Origin: Rhopalosiphum padi | Taxonomy: Eukaryota > Arthropoda > Insecta > Hemiptera > Aphididae | Direction of reading: 5' to 3' | Length of the DNA stretch: 64,000 nucleotides | NCBI RefSeq assembly: GCF_020882245.1 | Contig: NC_083599.1 | Coordinates: 57,934,748 to 57,998,747, forward strand | Part shown: positions 13,661 to 25,974 of the stretch, in pieces | Layout: every line of letters begins with the position of its first letter | How positions within the stretch are numbered: position 1 is the stretch's first letter | Notes under the pieces: model-generated | Seen by the model: the letters and a program-made list of their open reading frames with translations, nothing else | Database searches by the model: none | Told to the model about the DNA's origin: nothing | Program-made: the position numbers and the translations under genes

Positions 13661-14675
13661 TGTATAACTAACTATATAACTAATAATAAATAATAAGCTG
13701 AATGCTAACTTCGCAATATAATAAAAAAAAACCAATATAATATGACCAGACAGCGACAGCAGTTGGTAGTCGGTGGTCCCTTGCTGGAACGGCAACAGTG
13801 GATGTCATCACACAAGGTTTGGTGACGGCAAGTATATGTGGTGAACGAGCGTGACGTCGCGTTCGACTCAATTGTTCAATCCGAACACTCGGTTTTGACA
13901 ATAACCGATCACAGTTAGTGCAAATTCTTTCATTTCGTTAAAGTAGTGGCAACCGACTTCTTTAGCATTATTTTGTAGTATTTTGTCTTGTAAATACTTA
14001 GGAAAACCATTGAATATTCTTGGATAAGCATTATCTTTTAACAGATGCTGCAGTGTCAATTCCACAATCGATAGTGATCAGATATGAAGTGTTCACTGCA
14101 TACACATGTGTATTTTGTAGTTTGAAAATCTAGATATTAAAATTAGAGTATTAATTTAAGTATTAATCAGTAATTAATATTTTATTACAACAGTAATAGA
14201 GCCTATTCATTGTAATAAACAGCATGATTTTAAATATTAAAATATATTTTTCATGACCTAAATTAAATTAAAAATATTGTAATGAAATAATATTCACCCA
14301 TGGAATTAAATAGATTTTTAATTTATTTTCTTTGTTCTATCTGTTAGTACATCCAAAGGCCAAATTCCCAAATATGACAAAACTATTTTAATCTCGGCAT
14401 GGAGATGAATTTTTGTTATGTCTCAATCCTTTAATTACATTATATAATTAATAATAAATAAAATAACATGTAATTATACTAAAATACTTATAGATTATTG
14501 ATAAGTATAACAATTTCGTATAATTTCTTGCCATACGGGAGTAGAGGTAACTAAAAATGCGAAGGTCCGTTTTTAAAACCTAGTCCACGCTCCAGTATAT
14601 TCTAATCAATCTCAGTGACTGCAGTGATCCGCTGGTGATAATATATTTAAGATAACATCAAAATGATAACCACGA
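13661..14675. other. Intergenic DNA with unassigned ORF fragment
   Basis: A minus-strand frame around 13868-14065 encodes about 65 residues (ending NRVFGLNN) without recognised homology or clear splice sites. It may be a broken transposase piece. No other feature is seen. Confidence 0.3.
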
Positions 14676-14996
14676 TTGTGGTCCACGGATATAGATACTA
14701 TGGTTGCACGACAGCCTATATTGGATCACGGCGTTGAGCGGCGCAGAATGTTCTTATCAAATCTGACAAAAAGTCGCGTACTACTAGTGCCCTCTACAGT
14801 CATTATTATAGAAATCTTGTACCATGTTACCACAGACTACATTTAGTTTGTGATGTTACCATAACTAATAACAATAATAGAGGCTATAGAGAGCGCTAGT
14901 ATGACGCGACTTTCTATTCATTCTTGATAGGAACATTCTGAGCCGTCATATCCGTGCTCGTTGTGCAACCATAGTATCTATATCCGTGTTGTGGTC
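14676..14996. mobile_element. 305-bp fold-back MITE with 8-bp target duplication
   Basis: The element occupies 14684-14988. Its termini are a perfect inverted repeat of 26 bp beginning CACGGATATAGATACTATGG. Imperfect complementarity continues inward for about 140 bp on each side (shared blocks include CAGAATGTTC.TATCAA and AAGTCGCGT), so nearly the whole element can fold into one hairpin. Direct repeats TTGTGGTC flank it at 14676-14683 and 14989-14996. It has no coding capacity. The 8-bp duplication fits hAT-type mobilisation. Confidence 0.88.
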
Positions 14997-16205
14997 TAAT
15001 CGACGACCACATATAGACCATAGAAAAGAGATTAAAAGAAAGGCGACTCCAGTAGAACGTTTTGAATGACCATAAACCTTAGAGTAAGGACACCTATCTA
15101 TACAGATAAAACCAGATATGTAGCACCTGCTATAGCGCGCTGTAGAATACTATAGTCATTATCTTGAAACATTAGAAGCATAGCCATTTTTGTAGTTTTT
15201 ATCATTTTATCCTAAATTAAATTATAAAACTTATGATAAAATATTATACAAAATAAACATGAGAGCAGATTATTTTTAATGAAAAAAATTTAAATGTACA
15301 TTAAAATAAAGTTGTATATTATTAATTATTTGAAATAATAATATAAATAATAATAGTGTATCTAGGACTATGTACTTAAATACAATTATGTCTAATATCT
15401 AATATTATTTTATTTATTATTGTTATTTTTATTGGATAACTTTGTTACAATAATTATGTTATTATAGTTGATCATTTTTAATGTTTGGTTCAACCCACAG
15501 CGGAGAAAAATAATACTAACATATTTATTTTTCAAAACCGAAAGTTGTTGATTAAGTATATTTTACCTGTACTTTAAAGTGTAGGAACCAATTAATTCAA
15601 AAAAGCATATTTAAGTTAAAAAAATACTCAAAATTAATGGCTATCTTAGATCTAAATAAAAAAGCTTTGTTTTATTCAGTCTATAAAGCCCTTCGTCTAT
15701 ATCAGTAGCGTATTTAGAAATAATTAAATTTTAAATGGGACTGCGGCGAAACGGGATACGAATGTTAGTAGGTATACAAGGCTTTTCCAAATATGTTCTT
15801 GATTAATAATCGGGGAAATCTAAAAAAATAAAGAAGATATATATCTATAGTAAGGTTTCGTAATTTTTTTTAAATATGTTGTATTAATTAATTTTTTTAT
15901 ATAATTTTTATTTTTCATGTATTTAAGTGCATATATTTATGCATATTTAAGATATTTTAGCGCATATTTAGTTGGTTTTTAATGCATATAAATCCGCGCT
16001 CTAGTAATTAATTAAAACAATATTTGTATACAATAATATTAAAGTACAAGTATGAGGTACCTGGTATACCTACATGTATATGGTATGTCTACTACATTAT
16101 CCAATTGTGCATTACATCACAATTTAAAGAACAATATAATGTTTATCCTAAATCCTAATACTATAGTAGTATAATACCTATATTTAGTTTATGAATAAAC
16201 AGAGT
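14997..16205. other. AT-rich intergenic DNA, no gene seen
   Basis: No exon or transposon terminus could be supported. Many A/T homopolymers. Confidence 0.4.
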
Positions 16206-16886
16206 TTACCTTACCTTAGGTGCTTTAAACAATGTTATTATGTTACGAATTCCCAATGTATTGACCTGGTAAAGGGGTCTCTCTTTACATGACAGCACAA
16301 AATAATTTGTTGACATGTAAACCGTTAAATTTGAACGAGACAAATTAAATAAGCTTCCAACGTGTATTTTTATAAAAATTATGTGGTGTAACATTTATTA
16401 ATAATTTGTATAATTAGAATACTAAAACCACGAAATATCGGCACTTGTATAAAATGAGTATAACTAATACTCAGTAGCGCGCTCTAGCGGAAGCTACGAA
16501 TTTGTGACTTTTTTTCTGTCCAGCCGGCGCCCGGCGGTGATCTGTGTCATTAGAACTATTATTTACATAATTTACATTTTGTCATAATCACTTGTAATGA
16601 ATTCAACGCTTCGTTATTTGAATGTTAGTATTCATTCTTTTATTTCTTTGAATACAAAAATATTACCTAGATTTTGTTTTACAAAATATGAATAATTAAT
16701 ATAATATAGGTACATATTATATCGCGTATGGTTTGTTTTATACAATATACATATATATTAAAAAATATATTTTATTTGTATGTTTAGTTTATATGTAAAA
16801 ACAACGTGTGAAAATATCGCGTAAGTTATAATTTATATAATATGAAATGAACATGGATACACATATGTAAATGTTGGGCTACTTAC

Positions 16887-17024
16887 ACGTACTATTGTGT
16901 GTTGTAACTTGATCGATAAAAATGGCTGGTCGTTGCGGCGGCGATTGGTCGTAGCAGCAGCTCTTGAGACTGTGACGGCAGAGACTTGTGGCAGTTTTAC
17001 GTTCATGTCCCCAACCCCACTCAT
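16887..17024 (-). CDS. Candidate first coding exon of a host gene
   Basis: A minus-strand frame starts at ATG (17022-17024), runs 46 codons and ends exactly at a consensus splice donor, CGT|GTAAGT (16887|16886), in phase 0. The peptide is Ala/Arg/Thr-rich in the middle (SRAAATTNRRR) and not low-complexity. The region upstream (17025-17330) is denser in CG. A second minus-strand frame at about 16215-16394 also ends at a good donor (AAG|GTAAGG), but its acceptor is unclear, so joining the two is speculative. I recognise no family. Confidence 0.3.
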
Positions 17025-18057
17025 TTACGGGGACGGCTTACAAATTTTAAATTCGTGATTACAAATACTTACAAATTACGCATGACAATTTGGCACGGTC
17101 AAAAACGTTGAAATTATGAAACTACGCCAAGTTCCGCGGAAGTTGGCTGTGATTTAAAGTTGTGTGGATAATTGAAAACAGCTGCTTACAAATTTCCAGT
17201 TTGTGCTTAAATGAACTTACAAATTATTGACAAAATTTGGAGAAAAAATTTTCATATTGGGCGGCCAACTTCATGGAGCTACTCGCTCACGGGAATTTGT
17301 TTTTCACGGCTGGAATTTTTGCGTAGGAATTCTGAAATCTAGAATGAATTAGAATGAATAAGAATTCATAGGAATGGCGTACTAATTATATAGAAAAAAA
17401 ATTGCGAATAGTTAAATGGGTGGCGCTGGGGACATATACGTGGCACTTTTACTAGACGTAATACACGCAAAACGCTAGTCGTTGGTCGGACCCACTAACT
17501 CCAAGCGGAATATTAACTCCAATAAATTGGTGCCAGGAATATTCGTCTCACTACGATGTCAGGAGTGGATCATTCAGCTGACCATGTACGTGCATATATC
17601 TAGCTTGAGACATGTCGTGTAAGGTGTTTAGTCGGTGTGCTCGACGCTCTTATGAGTACTTTTTAGGTGGTAATGAAAAGTATTATGTATTATTTGATAC
17701 ACAGAAAATACAGTAACCGTTGCCCACAGTCTGGCGATATTTAAAATAGATGTTAAAAATATGACTAATTATGCACGCCTCAGGTGATGTTAAAAGACGT
17801 AGATGGATATAGCGCGTTCTATAGTTGTGAGATATTTGACGTTGATTCAAATGCTATAATTCTGCGGGTATGAAATCGGTTGATGTCGCAGCGGTCGAGT
17901 AGGTATGCATTATATAAGTTTATTTAAAGAGGGCGGTGTATGTATGTCCTTTACAATCCCCTTTTTTTAAATTTTATTGAATGTATGAACAAAATTTAGA
18001 AGATATAATACATTTTTCGTTTAAAATGAAGGAATTAAAAACTCAATTAATTGTTCT
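17025..18057. other. Intergenic DNA, moderately CG-containing, no gene seen
   Basis: Slightly higher GC than average to about 17,900. If 16887-17024 is a first exon, part of this is its promoter/5' UTR. No defined motif. Confidence 0.3.
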
Positions 18058-18207
18058 CTAGCGGTTGATTCTTTTACCTTTTATGTTTTTGATACCATCG
18101 TTTCTTCTTTTCTTCTTGTCACATGTACTTCTGGCTTTTTCCTTCATTTCATTGACCTGTATTTTAGCTTCAATTTTGGAAATTTCAGGAACGTGATTAT
18201 GGTCCAT
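18058..18207 (-). pseudogene. FLYWCH-type fragment of a MULE transposase
   Basis: A 49-codon minus-strand frame begins with DHNHVPEISKIEAK and continues NEMKEKARS before a lysine-rich end and stop. The HNH signature with the following I-E-x-K...IKEKAR-like helix is the C-terminal half of FLYWCH zinc fingers as found in insect MULE transposases and related genes. The rest of the finger and the transposase domain are absent, so this is a fragment. Confidence 0.5.
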
Positions 18208-19133
18208 GTTTTTTATTTTTCACCATTAGATACATGGAATCTTCCTAATCTTCCTTCTACATTCTTATTATAAGTTAAACTTTATACAAAAATACAATAT
18301 ATATAAGAATAAGGTATTGGTGAGCAGTGTTGCGACCTGACTCCAAATACTGATAGGCAAGACTGTGAGTGGTGTTACGACCTGCCTCTGAATGTCTTGG
18401 ATATCCCTAACCGTCTGCTGAACTCTCGTCTCAGTCACCCTTATATTCAGTCGGTTTACAATAGAGCAGTGGTTATGGTGGTAGTGACTCCGTAATTATA
18501 CTATATTTAAGTTTATTTAACATGTTAGTAACCACAAACACCGCTTTACACAGTAGCATAATTGAAAACCATGGATCAATAATAAAATATCTCCATATTT
18601 TGGTCATTAGTTTTTGATTGCACATAAAGAAAATACTGTGTTGATTGGTGCATTAACCAGACAAATCCGATTGTTATTGATTACTTGCATATTATTATTT
18701 TTTTCAAAATCTTGTACTGCATTTATTTCATGTGTCTTACCCCATTCAATTGATTTTACCCCTCAACACAATAAGTATCCAACAAGGTTTTAAATAGTGA
18801 AATAGGATAATGATTTATCTATATAGACTGAAAGATTTTATGAAAATTACTTGATGTTAATCTAAACTTTCGATAGGGCAACTTGATATTTTCAGACAGA
18901 AACTGTGTGTTCTATGCTATTATTTTTATATCGTCAAAACCTACTTTAAACATGTTTAACATCAGTTTATAATTATGTGATACTCGAAATTCTTCAGAAT
19001 ATATGATATGATCAAACTTTAAAATATTACAAAAATCTTTAGATTTGGGTTCTGGTAACCCAGTAAAAATTATTGTAATATTAAATAATAAAGAATAGAC
19101 AATAATTTATGCGTATAAAAACATAATAATTGT
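18208..19133. other. Intergenic DNA up to the piggyBac insertion
   Basis: No gene or repeat boundary is supported here. Confidence 0.35.
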
Positions 19134-19270
19134 TTAACCCTTAAATTGACATTATATGAATTAATTGTGTGAAAATATTCAACTCATATTATTCTTACTA
19201 TATAAGAGTCCTAGAATCCAAATTTGAAGAAAAAAAATTTTTTTTTCAAACCAATTTTGAAATATAAGTT

Positions 19271-19330
19271 GTATCTCTGGGGATACATTATCAAAATACC
19301 CTTATTTTATACATGTATCTGACAAGATAC
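19271..19330 (+). repeat. Left subterminal inverted repeat of the piggyBac element
   Basis: A 60-bp block pairing without gaps, and with roughly three quarters identity, with the reverse complement of 21665-21724. Both copies start and end with GTATC...GATAC palindromes and share a central CCCTTATTTT. Such repeats are likely transposase-binding sites (inference). Confidence 0.8.
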
Positions 19331-19434
19331 ATTTTCAAGATCAAGATTAAATATGAAAAAGGTTCTAACATAGTATAAAAACACTGATAAATTTTTATTT
19401 TAATAATACTTATAAAAAAGGAACCATTTAGAAA

Positions 19435-21490
19435 CTATTTGTAATGAAACTGTTGAAAACAGTTTCGTCCTTCAATCAAACACAATCTTACATTGCATTT
19501 CAAACATATTATTGAAGTTTGACCAGCTGAGCAATGGCGACATCTACCTTTTTTGGTAAAGGTAGGACAGTGATCTGTTTTATCATATCTTATTTCAGTA
19601 TACGGTCTTGGAGCTATTTCATGTCGAATTTTTTTAACAGGAAAATTACTATTTTCCAAAGCTGGCCTACGCCCTAGCCGAGGTTTGTCCTTACTAGTTA
19701 GGGCAACTGCAATTTCATGTCGAAATTCTTTAAGCCTTTTGTCTTTTTCTTTATGCAGTTCACAATCTCTACGGTATAGTAGCCAAGCATTGTTTACAGA
19801 TATATCAAGCATTTGAGAAAAAAAAGACATATACCATTTATGAGACTTTAAACCAGTTCTGTACAATGCAACTAACATATCTGCTAAATCGACACCACCC
19901 ATGTGGGTGTTATATTCTTTAACTATATTAGGGTATGGAACAGGCACCCTTTTTTTTGCATCTTTTGAATATCGCTGTAAAATGTTAGTGTTCGATTTAC
20001 TTTCCTGTGTATAGGAACTGGCTAAACTAACTACCTTATTATCAAGCCATTTTAAAATTATAACTTTTTTGGATTTATCACAAAGGTATTCATAAGTGCC
20101 TCTTGGTTGTTTCATTAACTTTTTATCTTCATTTAGAGGACATCCTCGTAGATGCTGTTTTCTAATAGTGCCTAAACTTAATATACCAAACTCAGATCTC
20201 AAGTAGCTTATTAACTCAGGAGTAGTAAAAAAATTGTCAAAATATATAACACTCATTGGTTTATCTGGTATTGATATCGATAGTGCAATGACCACTCTTG
20301 GTCCTAAGCGAAAATAACTCATTTCACGAGGAGAAAAAGTTATACCACGAAAAGTACAGTCACCAGAATAGACTAAAAAATCATAAACCATGCCATCTAT
20401 GCCTGCCCTAACAAACATTTTATAACCCCATTTTTTAGGTTTGTTTTTCATATATTGTTTTCTAGATCCTGCCTTTTTGCCTTTGTAAGGGATCATCATT
20501 TCATCAACAGAAAATCTTTTACCTTGTGGTACAGATAAACCATTGTTACGAATTATGTCTAAGAGCTTGCGAACTTTAAAAAATCTATCAATATCATCAG
20601 GGCAATTATTATCACAAAAATGAAGACATCTCATAAGTTGTTGATATCTACGCAATGACATAACATTTGAAACTTGTCCATAGTTTGTAGATGGAGCCCA
20701 GTAGTCTGTATATGCAGGCATTTTTACTATTCCCATTATTAATGAAATACCAACCAAGTCTTTTATTTCTTTAATATTTGTTCCCAACATTTTGTCAAAT
20801 TTTTGAAAACAGTATAAATTGGACTGTTCAACGATTAGTTCAAATACATCATTAGAAAAAAAAATTAAAAAATATTCTAAAGGAGATTTGACATAACTAT
20901 TAGTTGGATAAGATTGTATTATTGGTATATCAACACTAAACTTTTCACTAGTGCATTTTTTCCATTTAAAATCAAAATGCTTTAATGGTACTTTCTTGTT
21001 TACTTGAGTTGGATTTGAAAGACAAATATTAGGGCTAATAAGTTGGTCTGTAGGGGTAGGAAGAGTAACAGGAGTAGATGATTTAAATAATCTTTTTGAC
21101 CGCCTAGAACCAGATGATTCAGTTCCTGATATATTTGAAATAGAATTATTATTAGATGTTGGAGTTGCAGGAAGTTCAATAACTAATGGTACTTCTAGAT
21201 TCTGCTGTATTAAATCCTCACCTACTGTTTCAAAGTCTCTTTCAAATTCTTCATTCAACATTTTATTATACTCCTAAAATGTTTATTAAAATTTATAATA
21301 ATTAAAAAATACATACATATATGACTAAAATCATACAAGTAATTACTTCATCAACTAAATCCTCATCTAAAATCTCTAAGAGATGATCAATTTCTAAAGG
21401 ATCAACTTCAAGTTCATCATCTTCCTCACTAGACCCACTATCTAATGGAGGATTTATAAGCGCTAACATCTTTTTACTTCTTGAAAACAT
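19435..21490 (-). CDS. piggyBac transposase, two exons, intact
   Basis: DDE transposase that cuts and pastes its element at TTAA sites in the nucleus. The main ORF (21261 down to 19435) is 608 aa. Catalytic aspartates are visible at D253 (SVDEMMIPYKG), D342 (IYFDNFFTTP) and D458 (MGGVDLADM). The C terminus is a cysteine-rich domain (CRHCSAGQTS..CLKCNVRLC), as in the family. A 5' exon (21490-21347, 48 codons, acidic: SSEEDDELE) ends GAA|GTAATT and splices to TTTTAG|GAG at 21273 in phase 0, giving an intron of 73 bp and a protein of about 660 aa. No stop or frameshift was seen, so the copy may be active or recently active. Confidence 0.92.
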
Positions 21491-21664
21491 GTTTTTAGTT
21501 AATAAAAATATCTGAAATTTATAAATAAGTGATATTCATTATTCAACATTCAAAAAAAAAATATATATATCTGTAGTACTTATAATTATTATGTACTACA
21601 TTTGATACCTACATACATTATGATGTTTTGGTTTATAAAATATAACTACTGAAATAATGAATTT

Positions 21665-21724
21665 GTATCTTGTGAGATACAATACAAAAATAAGGGAATT
21701 AATAATTTGTATCTTCAGGGATAC
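21665..21724 (-). repeat. Right subterminal inverted repeat of the piggyBac element
   Basis: Reverse-complement partner of 19271-19330. Each arm contains two GTATC-type palindromes around a CCCTTATTTT core. A further perfect palindrome, GTATCTTATAAGATAC, lies at 22059-22074 close to the right terminus and has no equivalent at the left. Confidence 0.8.
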
Positions 21725-22096
21725 ATTAAGTATAATGCGTTGGGAAACTTTAAATACTGCATGAAAACGAATATAGTTTGTATAATAATGATCTTTAGAC
21801 TTACCTTAACTAATATTGCTATAATATAACTCCTTCTGAGCACAGAACTTAAAAAAAAATGAAAATTAAAATACAACATTTTTCACATATTGTTTATTTG
21901 TGATATGACTGAAATCAAATGATCTTATCACTCAGCACTGTATACATTTTCCCTCCAAAAAATTATTTTATGCTTATCAGATGTCTAAATAAGCGTGACC
22001 AACCTTCAGATATAAAAAATATTGTAATTTGACAGAAATTAATTTATTATAATCTAGTGTATCTTATAAGATACAAAATCAAGTTAAGGGTTTTAA

Positions 22097-22863
22097 TAAA
22101 AAATATTAATTTCAGCAGTTTCTTGCAATAAAAGTTATTGATCGCCTAGAAATTGTAATAGTTAAACATTAATGAATAAACTTATTGTTAATAGGTTTTT
22201 TAAATATTGTATTTCCTAAGATATGGACCAATTTGTTAAGTAATATATCCAACAATTTTGTGGCATGATCTCTGTAAAAATGTTTGAACTTTATCGTGTT
22301 CATTGTCAATTATTAATTATTCTATGAAATTTTTAATTACTAGAGTATTAAATTCTCTAGCTTTAGAAGAAACACCAGAACGAATCTAAAAAATGGTATT
22401 TTATTTACGCATAACAGCATATTATACTTTCTGAATAATTAATTTAATTCTGTTATGTTTCGTTATCAATTATTATTTCGAAAATTTTCCATTTTTCACC
22501 GGATTTCAAGACTTTTTCCTTCGTTTTTCGAGTCCGTTTCGTACGTATTCGTGTAGTGCGCGTCTTTTGAAAACCATGTGTGTATACGAGTTGTACAAAA
22601 ATTCGGTTCGTGTGCTGTGTGCTGTATATACATATATTATAATATATATATAGTATAGATATTATATAATTACATTATTTTACATTACATTAATGTTATT
22701 AATGTTAAAAATGTAATAATTAATATTAATATTAGTTTTATTCAATTTGACACTGCCTTACAAAGTACAGTGAGTACTTAGAATATGTGTGTATGCAATA
22801 TTAAACAAGGCACAATAAAATTACATTATTGTAATAATACAATAGTATGTTCAAGTAAGTAAT
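22097..22863. other. AT-rich spacer between piggyBac and the LINE 3' end
   Basis: No coding signal. The part next to 22864 (22680-22860) contains TAATATTA-type repeats and may include the 3' untranslated end of the neighbouring non-LTR retrotransposon, but I cannot place its terminus. Confidence 0.35.
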
Positions 22864-25122
22864 TTAATATACATTATTACACATGTTAATAACGTGTTCC
22901 ATCGTGTCCAAATTCCCGCATAGCTGACATTCGTTGGTCTCTGACTTAGAGAAGCGTAGAAGGTAGGACATAAATCCGCCATGTCCCGTAAGGAACTGGG
23001 AGGACTCATAGTCCACCTCCACCCAGCTACACTTCAACCTTTCTTTCACACTTGGGAAGTAGCTATATGTGAGTCTACCCTTCTCACTTACCTCCCACCG
23101 TGCTTGCCATTCGGCAATTCCTTCCTCCTCTACCCACGTCTCTTGTTCCATCCCGAGCCTTAACCTTATGCTCCTAGCCACACGACCCCATTGTCTCGCC
23201 GCCAGGTCCAGAGGGAGAACTCCTGCCAGCACAGGCAGGGCATCCGTACTTGTCGTACGATATGTCCCCGTTACTGCCAAGAGCGCACCCCTCTGAGCTC
23301 CCAACAGCAGACGTTTCATCGTACGATCGCCGACGGTTTCACCCCACACTGCAGCCCGTAAAGCAGTCTCGGCACACCGAGGTATAATCTGCGCGTCGTC
23401 CGCCCACTAAGGCCCCAGGTTGAGGCTACTATCCATCGGATCCTCTGAAACATTGGAGCCGCTTTCCCCGCTACTCTCCTTACGTGGTTTCTAAAGCTCC
23501 ACCTATCATCCAATGTAACGCCGAGATATTCCATCTCCGTTACCTTCGATATCTTCTTCCCGTCCATCCTAACCGTGTAAGGTGGAATCAGTCTCCCCTT
23601 CAGACACGTGACTTTCGTCTTAGCGGCTGATAAGGTCAACTCCATACCATCTTCCCAGAATCCTGCTCTTTTCAGCTTGGACTCTGTCTTTCGGATCACC
23701 TCCGATCTCGTCTTTCCAGCTATCATCAACAACGCGTCATCCGCGTAGCCGATGGATAGTTCCCCTTCCGATTCGTCAAGACTCAGTAAAGAGTCCATCA
23801 AAATGTTCCAGAGTTCTGGTCCGAACTGAGATCCTTGAGGACAACCGTTAGACAGCTTAATCTTACTTCGCCTCGTTGGCACAGTGATTCTGGCGTATCT
23901 TCCCCCTAGATAGTCCCGTGTTATATCGTACAACCTCTCAGTGGCTCCCAACCTTTTCAGATGATGCAATATTGCCGGCCACCAGGCGTTGTCGAACGCT
24001 CTCGAAATGTCCAAGAACACTCCAAGAACGTAATTCTCTGCCCGGCTTTCGGACCATTCCCTCATTCTCAATATTGCATCGGTTGTAGATCTGTATGCTC
24101 TAAAGCCATATTGATTATCACTCATACTCGGACCAATCCTTTCCCTCAGTCGCACGCATATCAGGTACTCCAATGCTTTCGACAGCACTGGAAGTAGACT
24201 GATCGGGCGATATGACTTCGGGTCAGATTTGTCCTTGTCGCGAATTTTCAATAGAGGTACCACCACGGCATTCTTCCACCCTTTCGGAAAACGGGCTCTT
24301 CTCCAACACTCGTTGAAAAGAGTAGTCACTATTTCCGCCATCACTGGAAACGCAACTCTGAGAATTCTGGCTGTTAGACCGTCTTCTCCTGGAGCTTTGT
24401 CCCGTCCCATTCGCCCAATTGCCCTCTTCACCTTCTCCTGAGAAAATTCCTCATAGTGGTTGCTTTCACTCTCCCCGCTACAGGCCGCTTCTTCAGTTTC
24501 CCCTAGTCGCACTCCCGTTTCCTCTCGGAGCCGTTCATGCTCTTCGGTTTCACCGTCGATAGTGTCCGGAGGGATTAAGGTTTTAAGCAGTAAGTCTAAG
24601 GTGTCAATCAGACCCACCCTTTCGGAGAGTTGCAAGCACACCGCGCGAGTCAGTGTTCGTCCCTTCTTTACACCACCGGTAGGCGGACCCCCATGACTTC
24701 TCGTTACCCTCCTCTGTGCTAAATTTTCTCCAGGTTCTTGTCTGCTCTTTTCTCCTCCCTGCCGTATACTTGTTCCTTTCTCTCCTGTAGATTTCTTCCA
24801 ATGCGGCTGTCTTTTCCTCGCTTCTTCCGGCTCGTGATTTACAAACTTTCCGTCTTATCCGCTGGACGTGTCGCCGCTGGGTCTCAAGCTCCTCCGTGAA
24901 CCACGTCGCCATCTTGAGTCTATGCGGCTTTATCATCGGCATCGACTTTCTGCATGCTTCGGTCAGAGCCGAAGTTAGGTAATCCGCTCTGAAATGCATA
25001 TCCTCCTCAAGCCAGCTAAATTGACCGTCAAACGGTTTTTCAGCTAGCCTTTGTCGGAAAGCAATCCAGTCGGCTTTCCGGACATTGAACCTTTTTCTTT
25101 CCCAGTCTAGAGATGCATACAA
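22864..25122 (-). pseudogene. Non-LTR retrotransposon (R1/Jockey-type) reverse transcriptase region
   Basis: Target-primed reverse transcriptase, 5' truncated. Three minus-strand frames carry one protein. 25122-24604 is the linker after the endonuclease (W-rich, basic). 24641-23316 is the RT domain with motif A (FLDISRAFDNAWW), motif B (GCPQGSQFGPELWN) and the catalytic YADD (IGYADDALLMI). 23349-22864 is the C-terminal region ending in a Cys/His knuckle (CQLCGNLDTMEHVINMC). Frameshifts lie near 24.6 kb and 23.36 kb, so the copy is dead although its motifs are intact. GC content is well above the flanks. Upstream, the endonuclease is lost at about 25111, where a tandem repeat begins. Confidence 0.9.
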
Positions 25123-25780
25123 TTAGCGTAAGGTGGTGGTGGGGTCGAGTTGTCCAGAAAATAATACTAATTGCAGGATTACAGCGAGTAAAACACTACG
25201 TTTAGCCACCAATACATGTCCAATTCGCCTAACAGGGGACTTAAATGTATTTGGGGTCATAGAGTAAGTCATTTGGAGTCGAGTGATATCGTTTTGAAAG
25301 CTGTAGTACAAAATTTTGATGTTTAATATTTCTTTTTCGTAAGATACGTCACAAGCGGACGTAATATGCACTACCGCGGTATAGACGAATCGGTTAATTG
25401 TTGATTAAAACTTATGATTTTGTACTACGACTTAGATAATCATATCGCTGGATTCGTTAGGATGTCCGCTTATTGGGAAATGTATTTTGGATGCATACAA
25501 TTTTCATATTTTGGTGGTGTGGTCGAGTTGTCCAGAAAATAATACTTGGTGCAGGATTACCGCGTGAAAAATAATATGTTTAGCTACCACTCTCAGTAAA
25601 ACAAGCTTACAAGGGGAAATAAAACTAATTGATGGTATAGACTAAGTCATATGGAGTCTTGTGCTATCATTTTCAAAGGTGTAGTACAAGGTTTTGATTT
25701 TTAAAATTTTTTTTTCGAACTACAATATGTCCTGGGTACTTATAATATGCACTACGAATATACACATTATTAACACAATG
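25112..25780. repeat. 378-bp tandem repeat, two diverged copies
   Basis: Copy 1 begins GATGCATACAATT at 25112 and copy 2 begins GATGCATACAATT at 25490. Both share GTCGAGTTGTCCAGAAAATA, GCAGGATTAC, GGAGTC and TGTAGTACAA in the same order; copy 2 is incomplete or diverged after about 25770. The first copy begins exactly where recognisable LINE coding sequence stops. Origin unknown: satellite-like or internal element repeats. Confidence 0.75.
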
Positions 25781-25974
25781 ACCAACGACCGCTCACATTT
25801 TAATATAAATATGATGGTGATATTTTTTTTAATTTTATTATAATATATAATATTCATAGATGTGTATACGATTTCATTCGCGTTATCGAAATTACTTATA
25901 TCTACTGGATTTTTTCTGTATCGGCCGGCAGGATTACTAAGAATAGAAATCTACAACCGACGATCGCAGAGCCG

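Larger units (their letters stand above)
19134..22096 (-). mobile_element. piggyBac-type DNA transposon, apparently complete
   Basis: The left end is TTAA|CCCTTAAATTGA (TTAA at 19134-19137). The right end, read inward on the minus strand, is TTAA-AA-CCCTTAACTTGA (TTAA at 22093-22096), so a short terminal inverted repeat CCCTTAA(A/C)TTGA lies inside TTAA target sites; two extra A bases separate the right TTAA from the CCC. About 130 bp inside the left end and 370 bp inside the right end is a 60-bp subterminal inverted repeat. It contains one intact transposase gene on the minus strand. Length is about 2.95 kb, normal for piggyBac elements. Confidence 0.85.

Noticed and set aside
23069..23296. 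Plus-strand ORFs opposite the LINE reverse transcriptase (also 23961-24696 and 25862-26621)
   Set aside because: These are antisense shadows of GC-richer LINE coding sequence.
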